Source: Brachypterus glaber | Lineage: Eukaryota; Arthropoda; Insecta; Coleoptera; Kateretidae | DNA: 64,000 nt | Direction of reading: 5' to 3' | NCBI GenBank assembly: GCA_958510825.1 | Contig: OY294044.1 | Coordinates: forward strand, 39,977,816 to 40,041,815 | In this document: positions 54,040-64,000 of the stretch, one piece after another | Numbering within the stretch: position 1 is the stretch's first letter | How the letters are laid out: every line of letters begins with the position of its first letter | Notes under the pieces: generated by a model | Told to the model about the DNA's origin: nothing | The model's database searches: none | What the model saw: only the letters and a program-made list of their open reading frames with translations | Translations under genes and position numbers: made by a program

Positions 54040-54860
54040 ACTTTTTTTCCCTGGCCCTCTCACAGTGGTTTCCAAATGGCTTTTTGCGGCCATAAATCGG
54101 GAAAAGTGTCTTTTTGGGGGTTTTTGGGGTCGCTGATTACGAATCTGAAGTTATAATTTTAATATTCAAAATACTGGATCCTAGATGGCAGCACTTTTTT
54201 ATATGAATTTTTTGACATTTAATGTACATTTGTAATTCTACTTTGTTTTAATTGTTAAAAACAAATATTGAAGCAAAAGTTGAAATGTCATAATGACAGA
54301 TCTGGGAAGGCATGTGTTTTTCAAATAATTTATTCGATATTTTTAAAAATTGGTATTTATGGTCACTTTTTATCGCAGAATATGTATTTAAGATAAAACA
54401 TTCGAAATTTTGAGTGACAGATGTCAATTAGCAACTTTGGCAGTTATTTTGTTTTTACACCAATTTGAGTCAAAATATACAGTTTTGCTTGTAATTTTGA
54501 ATTTACTGATCAAAATTAATTATAAAACGCTTATACAATATGACATTTGCAAAAATTATTACCTTCTAAGGGCCACTTGCACCAAATTTTGGTACGGGAT
54601 TAACTCAGCTAAACCGAGTTTAAGTTAAAAAGGCTGAGTTCTGATTGGTCAGCCGTCAATTTAATCCAAGTTTAAAGTTAAACCAGCATTGGTGCAAGTG
54701 GCCCTAAATCAAAGTAATATATTTTTTTTCTGGATTCTCCCTCTCGTTTCATTTTTATATAAAATTGTTCCCTGTTATGTATAGATCAAATCCTATTTTT
54801 AAAATTGCCAACTTGGGTTGCCCAAAAAAAAGATATGAAGAATTTTCTACAAGCTTGCAT
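54040..54860 (+). repeat. Interspersed repeat, inverted relative to 61945-62600
   Basis: Shared landmarks: GGGTCGCTGATTACGAATCTGA, ACTGGATCCTAGATGGCAG, GACAGATGTCAATTAGCAAC and ATGTATAGATCAAATC. The copy at 61945-62600 lacks the MITE at 54570. No coding potential. Confidence 0.85.
54570..54704. mobile_element. 135-bp PIF/Harbinger-type MITE with TAA target duplication
   Basis: Inverted ends GGGCCACTTGCACCA, flanked by TAA (54567-54569 and 54705-54707). The related repeat at about 62175 shows the empty site with a single TAA. Internal AGTTTAAGTTAAA words also pair. A 3-bp TWA duplication is the PIF/Harbinger hallmark. Confidence 0.9.
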
Positions 54861-55299
54861 TGAAAATTTTTGATTTACTTCTAATAATTTATTATATATA
54901 AATAAAAACACCGGATTTTATTCATCAGTTTTTTACTTTTATTTTTATCTTATCTGTTCGTTATATTTTAGTTTTGGTTCCATCTCAGCAAGGTCCTGAC
55001 ATCACACTTGCATGTAGCCGAGTTTCTGAATTTAAATACCTCAAGTAACAGTTTCAAAATAAATCTAGCAGTTTTTTCGTAATTTATTTATTGGGTTTTA
55101 AATAATTATATTTATTTTATATTTTTACTTGCCTATTTTTTATTTTATTTGCCAGTTATTTACAAAGGTGAAAACTTTATTAAAAGTCTTTCCGTAATTT
55201 TAAAAAGTTTGGCATCTGGTAGAAAAATAGACATTATTTAAAAATTATACTTTTTGACTGCCATTTCATATGCCGAAAAAATAAGTGGTATTACATACC
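54861..55299. other. AT-rich spacer, nothing recognised
   Basis: No gene or repeat identified. Confidence 0.4.
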
Positions 55300-56350
55300 A
55301 TCTTTATTGCACAAAATTTTATTGCATGCCAGCGAAATAATAAATAATGAAGAGGAAAAAGAGGCAAGGAATAAAGATTTTAAAATATTTTACCTTTTTA
55401 ATAGTAGCAAATATTCAAGACTAGGGGACGTCTATAAAGCATATTTTTTGCCGACGATACTTCACTGCTGTCATCGACGGAAAATATGCTTCTACTAAAT
55501 TCACTGAGAATTGAAATTGAAAAGCTAGCTGAGAACTGGTTTTGTAAAAATAAACTCATTTTAAATCGCAGCAAAACCCAAAATATAGCTATCTCCACTA
55601 AAAACTGTCACAAACATGGAGACAATGTTAAGCTACTTGGTATTTTTTTGGATGACTCACTCTCTTGGACCCCTCATATCTGGACTTTTCTTATCTAAAA
55701 CATTGATTTTACTTAAGGAACTTAAAAAATTACTCGACTTAGATACCCTAAAAACTAGTTATTTTGGTTTATTTCATTCGTTGCTTTTTTATGGTGTTGT
55801 ACTGTGGGGTAACTCTTGTAAAGTTACCAAGACTTTTAAAATTAAAAAAAAAGCTATTCGAATTATTGCGGGATACCCCTATGATACTCACTGCAAAACT
55901 CATTTTCAACAGCACAAAATCATGACTTTACCCTCGCTTTTTATATATCATAGTTTGCTGGAAAAACACAAAAATAAGGAGGATTTATTAAGAAACTCAA
56001 ATGTTCATAGTCAAGGGACTAGATGCTGATCAAATCAGACCTCCTTTTTTTAGATTAGCAAAAAGCATAAACAACAGTCTTAATATTACTTTACAATAAG
56101 TTACCAGATAACATAAAAAATCTACCTTTTGCGTCATTTAAAATATTAAAAGAGCTATGCTCAAGAATGCCTTTTATACCATAAACGAATTTATGGAGAC
56201 TCCATCACTGGAAATTTGTAGATTGTCTTTGTTTATTTTATGTTTGGACTTTTTGTATGAATTGTAATTTTTCTAATTTATTTTGTACTTTATACTGTAT
56301 ACTATGTATTTTTTAATTTGTATTTGACTTGACATATATTGTAAAGTAAA
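55300..56350 (+). pseudogene. 5'-truncated LINE (jockey/CR1-like ORF2, RT active site to 3' end)
   Basis: Coding recognisable from 55440: F-A-D-D-T-S-L-L (active site), then L-A-E-N-W-F-C-K-N-K-L-I-L-N-R-S-K-T, L-L-G-I-F-L-D, L-F-H-S-L-L-F-Y-G-V-V-L-W-G-N, and the C-terminal R-I-I-A-G and L-P-S-L-F-I-Y motifs up to about 56029. Shifts at about 55500 and 55690. The 3' UTR ends GGTCAAAGATTATTATTA at about 56372 and passes into the purine repeat. Confidence 0.82.
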
Positions 56351-56365
56351 ATGGTCAAAGATTAT

Positions 56366-57435
<1,070 letters not shown>

Positions 57436-57609
57436 TAAGAAGAAGAGCGTGTTAAATGTTATTCTTTCTTAAAATCGTGATTTTCTCTTTAAAATATTTA
57501 AAATCGGTTTATTAATAACTTATTTATTACGCTGTATTAGTTATATTTCCATATAACAGTGAATAAACTAAACAATCGCACTAATTAGTAAAGTGAGGTT
57601 AGGTTAACC

Positions 57610-58507
57610 ATGAGTTCCAGCAAAACATGCAAATATTGCAAAAGTAAAGTAATAGATGCTTATGTCTGCACCATTTGTGCCTCCTCATTTCATCACAGCT
57701 GTGCAATAAAATCAAAAGCTATGAAAGATGGCAATATTGTTAAGTGTTGTGACAACGAACCTTCTCCGAGCTCATCACAATCAGTCCCATTGGCAGATCT
57801 TGAAAATGTTTTGAATAAACTACTTTCCTCACAACTGGCTATGCTAAAAACTGATTTTGAGACGTCACTCAATAAACAAATTGCTGTTTTGAAAACCTCA
57901 GTTCAGTTTATCTCCGACTGTTATGAAGAACAAAAAACTGAGTTGGCTAAAGCCCAACATTTATTAACGGGGTATGAAAAGAAGCTAATAACGTATGAAA
58001 AGGAAAACAAAAATATGAGAGATAGATTAAATGCTTGAGTTTAAGTTAAACTCAAGTGAACAAAAACAAAAAGATAGAAATATGATAATTTCTGGTATTG
58101 AAGTCCAGGGTGAAGATCCTAAAGTAACTGTTCATGCTATACTACAACATTTGAAACTGGAAAATCTTATTCCCCGTATTGAAGAATGTAAAAAACTAAA
58201 TAAAAAGAATAACTCCCCTATCCTTATAATACTTAAAAATAAAGACGATAAAACCATAATATTTAAAAAACGCAAAGAGATTGGTAAAATAACAACTGAA
58301 TGTTGTGGTCTACATGGGAAAAATAACATTTTCTTTAATGATGATCTGACTATTGAAACCCAACAACTATTTAAACTGGTACGAGACTTTAAAAAACAGA
58401 GAAACTTTAGAGCAGCTTATACTTATGATGGTTATGTATTCATTAAAAAAGAAGAATCATCAACTCCTATTAAAATCATCAATGAAGATGATCTACATAA
58501 GTTTTAA
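57610..58507 (+). pseudogene. LINE ORF1: PHD-like finger, coiled coil and RNA-binding domain, split by a frameshift
   Basis: First frame (57610-58038): C7-X2-C10, C20-X2-C23, His28/29, C31 and C46/C47, a PHD-like cysteine/histidine pattern, then a charged coiled coil (about 70-140). Second frame (58031-58507): completes the coil, then R-N-M-I-I-S-G-I, typical of the RRM of L1-like ORF1 proteins, and a C-terminal basic part with F-x-F-F-N-D-D-L-T and R-A-A-Y-T-Y-D-G-Y-V-F-I-K. A one-base shift at about 58030 separates them. It binds LINE RNA. The zinc finger and RRM pairing suits the jockey/CR1 group. Confidence 0.82.
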
Positions 58508-58579
58508 CACTTTTATATATTTTTTTTCCATTAAGATAAACAAGGTATTTCTTATAAAAAAATATTAATATTTATCAAT

Positions 58580-61190
58580 GGCTCTCTCTGTTAATGTACA
58601 AAATGTCCGGTATTAGAACGAAATTAAGTAAACTAAAACTTGCATACAATGTTAATGACTATGATATTAGTTTTATAACTGAATCCTGGCTTAACGATAA
58701 CATCCTGGATCAAGATTTATTGACATAAATCGATACGCAATTTTTCGACGGGACCGAATATCTTCCTGCTCTAAAAAAGACGATGGCGGAGGGGCTTTTC
58801 TTGCAGTAAAGAATAAATTAAATCCTTTACCACTTCCACAGCGACGCAGAAGATGTCTGGGTTCAACTAACATTAAATAGCCTAAAAATTTATCTATGTT
58901 GTGTTTATCTACCACACGGTGATGACGTTGCCTATGCCTGTTTTTTAACCAAATTAAGTATGAATATGAAAAAAGGTAAAAACAATGCTTTTTTAATATG
59001 CGGTGACTTTAATTATTCTACGCTTCAGTGGTTACCAAATCAGGGGTATTTTGAACCTTTTAACATCCCAAACAAATACTCTGAATTAATAGATAAATTT
59101 TCATTGTTCGAATGCATGCAATTTAATAATATTCCTAACGAAAATAATCGTATATTAATTTATTATTCCATCAATCTATTTTCTAATCATCGTACAGAGT
59201 TATATTGGTAGACTGACAGTTTAATTTTAATTTTTAATTTTAATTTTAATTTTGTTTAAAATTAAAAATTTCTGTCCTTACTAATCGTATACTAGATTTG
59301 ATTTTTTGTAATAAATATAAAGTTATTAATGTTGTTCATTCTACGAATCCCCTACTCCGTGAAGATGTTAACCACCCATCTTTAGAGTTTCTTTTTGATA
59401 TATCTGAATGTGTTAGTTTGAACAATAATAATGGTAGCATTAATAATAATAAGTATTTTTTCAATTTTAAAGAAGCTGATTACAATAAAATATCTAATAT
59501 AATTCTTTCAACAAATTGGCAAACAATCCTTAACTCAGATGATGTTAATGAAAATATAGATAAATTTTATGTTGTTATTAATGGACTTATAAATGATTTT
59601 GTACCAAAAAAAGCATTTAGTAAAAAATTTCCACCATACTTCACGAAAAACACAATTAAACTAGTCCGAAACAAAAATAAATGGCACAAAAAATGGAAAA
59701 TATCTAAGGATATCAATGATCTTAACACATTTAAATTTTTACGAACCCTGCAGTATTTGCTAAAAAATGTTCCGAGTCATTATATATTCCCCTTACAATA
59801 TTATTTAATCATTCTTTGTCAACAGGTGTCTTTCCTGAAGTATGGAAAATCTCAGCAATTTTGCCTATATTTAAATGTGGTCGAAAAAACAAAGTCGAAA
59901 ACTACCGCCCTATTAATAAACTATGTACTTTTAGTAAACTTTTTGAAAAAATAATCTATCCACATATATTTAATTTTTTAATAAATGATATAATAATCGA
60001 GCAGCACGGATTTTTAAAAAAACGTAGCCTAGAATCAAATCTTATAGAATTCTGTCAGTTTCTGTACAATATTTTGGATAAACAGGGTCAAGTGGACGTT
60101 ATATATACCGATTTCAGCAAAGCATTCGATAAAATTTGTCATGAAATTCTTTTAACTAGGCTAGCTGAAATGGGTATATGTGGAAACCTCCTCAGGTGGT
60201 TTGAATCATATGTTTGTAATAGATCACAATTTATAACTCTGTTGGGTTTTTGCTCAAGTAGCTTTCAACCCTCCTCCGGTGTACCGCAGGGATCCCATTT
60301 GGGACCCCTCCTTTTTATTGTTTATATTAATAATATAAAATACTGTCTTAAAAATTGCCGATTTATTCTATATGCAGACGACTTAAAAATGTACATTGAA
60401 ATTAAATCTCCACTTGACTGTGCTCCTCTTCAAAATAACCTGAATTGTTTGCTAAAGTATTGCAATGAAAACCAACTCTTTTTAAATATAGATAAATGTT
60501 TTATTATATCTTTTTGTCGAAACTATAACCAATTTCACTTTCAATATGTTAGTGATAATGTCAATTTAAAAAGAGTTTACAGTGTAAAGGATTTAGGTAT
60601 CTTTTTTGATTTCACCCTTACGTTTCAGTTGCATATAGATAAAGTAATTAATGATTGTAATAGAACTTTAGGATTCATAAAAAGGCAATGTAAATACTTT
60701 TCCAATGCTAGGGCTCTATTAACTTTGTATAATTCGTTCATTTTGAGTAGATTGCAATTTGCCTCAGTAATTTGGAATTCCCAATATAAAAATAGCATAG
60801 ATAGACTAGAAGTAATCCAAAAAAGTTTTTAAAATTTTTATGTTTTAAATCAGGTTATGCGTTGGATGAGGTCGTAACTCGTTTCAAAATTTTAAGCCTA
60901 CAGAATAGGAGGAAACTATCCGACATTTTAATATTATTTAAAATTTTGAACAATATTACCTATTCACCATCTATTTTGTCTTTAATATGTTTTCATGCTC
61001 CTCCGCGTAGACTAAGAAATCATGATCTATTTATAATCCCTTTTAGACGAACTAAATTCTCGCAAAATTCGCCACTTATTAGAATAATGAAATTTTCAAA
61101 TGAATGTTGCTCAGATATGGACTTCTTTTTCTCTAAACCATTAACCTTTAAAAATACTTTAAAAAGCTTACTTTTAAGATCTTAGGTATA
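58580..61190 (+). pseudogene. LINE ORF2: endonuclease and reverse transcriptase, degraded
   Basis: Endonuclease: N-V-Q-N-V-R start (about 58590), F-I-T-E-S-W-L-N-D (58674) and I-C-G-D-F-N (58999). RT long frame 59816-60832: T-D-F-S-K-A-F-D (Asp99), S-G-V-P-Q-G-S-H-L-G-P-L-L-F, Y-A-D-D at 186-189 and V-K-D-L-G-I-F-F-D. A final frame 60862-61185 holds the C-terminus. Several one-base shifts separate these. Comparison with the usual RT fingers shows an internal deletion at about 59750, where the linker meets P-L-T-I-L-F-N-H-S-L-S-T-G directly. A short insertion lies at 59155-59281. Confidence 0.9.
59155..59291. mobile_element. Short insertion in LINE ORF2 with 10-bp target duplication
   Basis: TAATCGTATA occurs at 59145-59154 and again at 59282-59291, and the ORF2 reading (N-R-I-L-D-L-I-F-C-N) is continuous if the 127 bp between, plus one copy, are removed. 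The insert ends with TTTTAA repeats. The duplication length suits LINE-mediated insertion; the source is not recognised. Confidence 0.75.
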
Positions 61191-61429
61191 ACTATAGCTT
61201 AAAAATAAAAATAAAAAATGTATTATAAAAAAAAACAATAATAATAATAATGATCATATTTAAGAATTATATTTAATTTTTTTTTTATTTCGTATTACTT
61301 AAAAGCCTATGTGATTTTAGCTTAGGGGTACTCTCCCTGGACTTATGTCTATTTGTATCCTTTGCGAACAAATAAATAAATAAACAAATTATTATTATTA
61401 TTATTATGTCACGCCTATGGGGGAGGGGG

Positions 61430-61910
61430 TCCAGCAGTTTGTGACACTTTTTGACAGGGGGAGGGGGTCTAGAGAAATGTGATGTCACAAAAAAAATAAA
61501 GTTTTTTTTACTATAAGATTCAATTTCAGCAACCTCAAAAACCCATATAGAGCAATTTTCAAATTTTTGTGAAAAAATATTGTATTTTCCCAATTTCCCC
61601 CCTTGCCCACTCCAATGTTTACCAAAAACAATCCCGAGCGAGAACTTTTGGTAACATACCCGTATGCCAAATTTCAAATCTCTAGCTTAAAGCGTTCCTA
61701 AGTTATCGTGCTCACAAAATTTCCCATGCAGAACGACCAATCAATCAACCGACCGATCAATCGATCGACCGACCGAATTTTTTTTTGCTCGAAGTTGATT
61801 TATATCAACATAAAACGTCATAAAACGCAAAAATACGCAAAAAAAATTGAACATTTTTGCACGAATACAAGGCTTTCCGAAATTTTGAAAATTTTCAAAA
61901 TGGGAAAGCA
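61430..61910 (+). repeat. Unclassified interspersed repeat family, copy 2
   Basis: Collinear with 37430-37925 (see there), here with a longer CAATCAACCGACCGATCAATC tract. Confidence 0.75.
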
Positions 61911-61944
61911 AAAACAAGGCTCATCTTCTAAATCATCGCCCTAA

Positions 61945-62600
61945 AGTTCAAAAACAGCTTTAAAATCTACGGTACATAAAACACTGTGTAATAAATCAGA
62001 TAAAATCTCATATAAATCGACATTTTCAATGCGGGATTGTAGAAAATTCTTCATATCTTTTTTTGGGCAACCTAAGTTGCCAATTTTAAAAATATGATTT
62101 GATCTATACATAACAGGGAACAATTCTGTATAAAAATCACACGAGAGGGAGAAACCAGAAAATACTTATATTACTTTGATTTAGAGCGTAATCATTTTTG
62201 CAAATGTCATTTTGAATATAACAGACATACTGCATAGCCATGTATAATGATTAAGATTTATATAGCGATTTATAATTAATTTTGGTTGCTAAATCTAAAA
62301 ATACAAGGAAAACTGTCATATTTTGACTCAAATTGGTGCAAAAACGAAATAACTGCCAAAGTTGCTAATTGACATCTGTCACTCAAAATTTCGAACGTTT
62401 TATTTTATATACATATTCTGCGATAAAAAGTGACCATACAGAAAATGTCAAAAAATTCATATAAAAAAGTGCTGCCATCTAGGATCCAGTATTTTGAATA
62501 TTAAAATTTTAACTTCAGATTCGTAATCAGCGACCCCAAAAACCTCCAAAAAGACACTTATCCCGATTTATGGCCGCAATATGCCATATGCCATATGCAC
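61945..62600 (-). repeat. Interspersed repeat, inverted partner of 54040-54860
   Basis: Carries the empty site of the PIF/Harbinger-type MITE at about 62175. No coding potential. Confidence 0.85.
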
Positions 62601-62602
62601 TC

Positions 62603-62704
62603 GTTTCATAACACGTTTTTAGTGCCTAATACTTTAGAAAACTCGCCGCAAGCGGCTCGTTTTCTAAACTTGTACTCGTGCGCTAAAAACGTATGTTATG
62701 AAAC
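62603..62704. mobile_element. 102-bp hairpin
   Basis: GTTTCATAACACGTTTTTAG pairs with CTAAAAACGTATGTTATGAAAC, and the centre TTAGAAAACTCGCCG / CGGCTCGTTTTCTAA pairs again. GC-richer centre, AT-rich surroundings. Probably a MITE. Confidence 0.8.
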
Positions 62705-63267
62705 TAGTACTTTAATATACTATTAATTTTTAAGTGAAAACAAGTTTACATATTAAAAGTGAATACATAAAAATATGAGCTTATATAGGCCAGTTAACAT
62801 TACTCTATTTGGGCAGGTGGTATGATTTTCAGATTTTATTTTTAAAAAGAAACGGAAATAAAAGCCTCCAGAAGTGACGGACTAACGGATTTTTTTAGGG
62901 CTGTGATTTTATGAAAGGGCTTATCGTAGGGGACCCTCTATAAAATGACTTTTTAAATACATTATAATGCCCAATACACGGTAGGTTTCTGGACGATTTT
63001 TGTCGACTGAATATAATCACTTTTTTTTCGCATATTCTACTTATTTACATTAAAACTAACAATTTAAGGCCAAAATTTTGAAAATCTATTGGGCCTAACA
63101 TTTTTTATTTAACTATATACGTCATAAGAGGTATTTCGACCCTAGCGTGCCACCTTTTTGCACTTATCTCACGGTTTTTTGCGAAACTTGGAATAGATGT
63201 AGTACTAGTAGGTATAATGTACCATTGTATCATATTTTTTAAATCCATCCATCTATTTAATATATAC
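62705..63267. other. AT-rich stretch, nothing recognised
   Basis: No gene or repeat supported. Confidence 0.4.
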
Positions 63268-64000
63268 AGGGTGTTCAACTTGACCACAGACATACACTTA
63301 ACAGCCCATATCTCCTATAAATATTCATCGACTTAAAAAAAAATAAAATATGCTTTAAAATCTTCTTTCTACGCTCTATGTTATGACACTTTGATTTTTT
63401 GCATAACCAAAAAACATAACCTAACAATTAAGCAAAATATAAAAATCGTGTTATCTCAAAATTACCCCCTTCGATTTTTGTCGAAATTGGCTTAGTTTAA
63501 AGACGGTCGGTCGGATGCATTTTAGTAGTAAAAGTTACACGAGTGAACTACCCCTGATTAAGGGATTAGGAAAAATAATTTTTTACAGAAGATAGATAAT
63601 TGTTGGGCAGGGAGGCTAAAGTTTTTATGAACAATATAAAATCGTAAGAATTTGTAGAATATGTAATACGACTCCGGTCGGAGAGGTGAAAACGTAAGTG
63701 AGAGCATTAACAACTGTTCAGTAAATTAGATTTCCCCATCCTTGCGCCTTTAAGAAAAAAACGAAGAGCCTGCTTACTCTAGACTATTGGTCGATACAAT
63801 AGGAATACTATGAGCTTTAAACTAAGTCACTTTCGACAAAAATCGAAAGGGGTAGTTTTGAGATAACATGATTTTTATATTTCGCTTAAAATGTTAGGTT
63901 ATGTTTTTTGCTTACGCAAATCAAAGTATGTCATGACATAGAGCGTAGAAAGAGGATTTTAACACATATTTTATTTTTTTAAATCGATGAATATTTATAG
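63268..64000. mobile_element. Element with about 200-bp or longer inverted repeats, cut by the window edge
   Basis: 63312-63505 pairs with 63815-64000: CTATAAATATTCATCGA against TCGATGAATATTTATAG, with ACGCTCTATG, GTTATCTCAAAA and CGATTTTTGTCGAAA words shared in inverted form. The left end is probably near 63268 (TACAGGGTGTTCAAC). The right end lies beyond the window. The loop of about 300 bp has no coding frame. Confidence 0.8.

Larger units (their letters stand above)
57436..61405 (+). mobile_element. Near full-length jockey/CR1-like LINE
   Basis: 5' UTR from about 57436, ORF1, ORF2, then a 3' region. AAT repeats lie at 61239 and again at 61390 after a GGACTTATGTCTATTTGTAT segment, so the true 3' end is probably near 61405. 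It starts at the end of the purine array, that is, next to the tail of the neighbouring LINE. Non-functional in this copy. Confidence 0.8.

Noticed and set aside
61285..61944. Frames of up to 130 codons around 61.3-61.9 kb on both strands
   Set aside because: They span a LINE 3' end and an interspersed repeat; the related copy at 37.4-37.9 kb does not keep them open.

Overview
The window is AT-rich, non-coding eukaryotic DNA, almost certainly from an insect. The evidence is Ty3/gypsy, errantivirus-like and BEL/Pao LTR retrotransposons, several non-LTR retrotransposon (LINE) fragments, a tRNA-derived SINE, many MITE-like hairpins, and no bacterial gene organisation. I could not recognise a host gene. 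Which insect order it comes from cannot be settled from this sequence.

Layout. Positions 1-17450 hold an env-bearing gypsy element on the minus strand. Reading leftwards it has a 5' LTR, a tRNA-Ser-type primer-binding site, gag, protease, reverse transcriptase, RNase H, a macrodomain, integrase and env, and it runs off the left edge. A second gypsy element (2094-13080, plus strand, 2-kb LTRs, 4-bp target duplication ACAA) is inserted inside the macrodomain. Positions 17450-29860 hold microsatellites, a 2-kb element with terminal inverted repeats, two LINE remnants facing each other, a tandem duplication and several MITEs. Positions 29870-37140 are a nearly complete BEL/Pao element on the minus strand with 5-bp target duplications GTTTG. 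Positions 37146-49300 are dominated by unclassified repeats, a foldback-like element and LINE fragments. Positions 49270-53310 contain a SINE split by an element with an 8-bp target duplication, plus an inverted pair of repeats. Positions 55300-61405 hold two plus-strand LINEs separated by about 1.07 kb of pure GAAGGA-type repeat. The right edge cuts an element with inverted repeats.

Main point. Between RNase H and integrase, the outer gypsy element encodes a macrodomain closely resembling the TARG1/OARD1 family of ADP-ribosyl hydrolases. It keeps the lysine and aspartate known to be catalytic in TARG1. The slot is where some retroviruses carry dUTPase. The second gypsy element disrupted this domain, and removing it with one target copy on paper restores one continuous reading frame.

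All autonomous elements seen here carry stops, frameshifts or deletions, so the individual copies are probably dead. The two inner-gypsy LTRs differ by only about 20 substitutions and three indels by eye, so that insertion is relatively recent.
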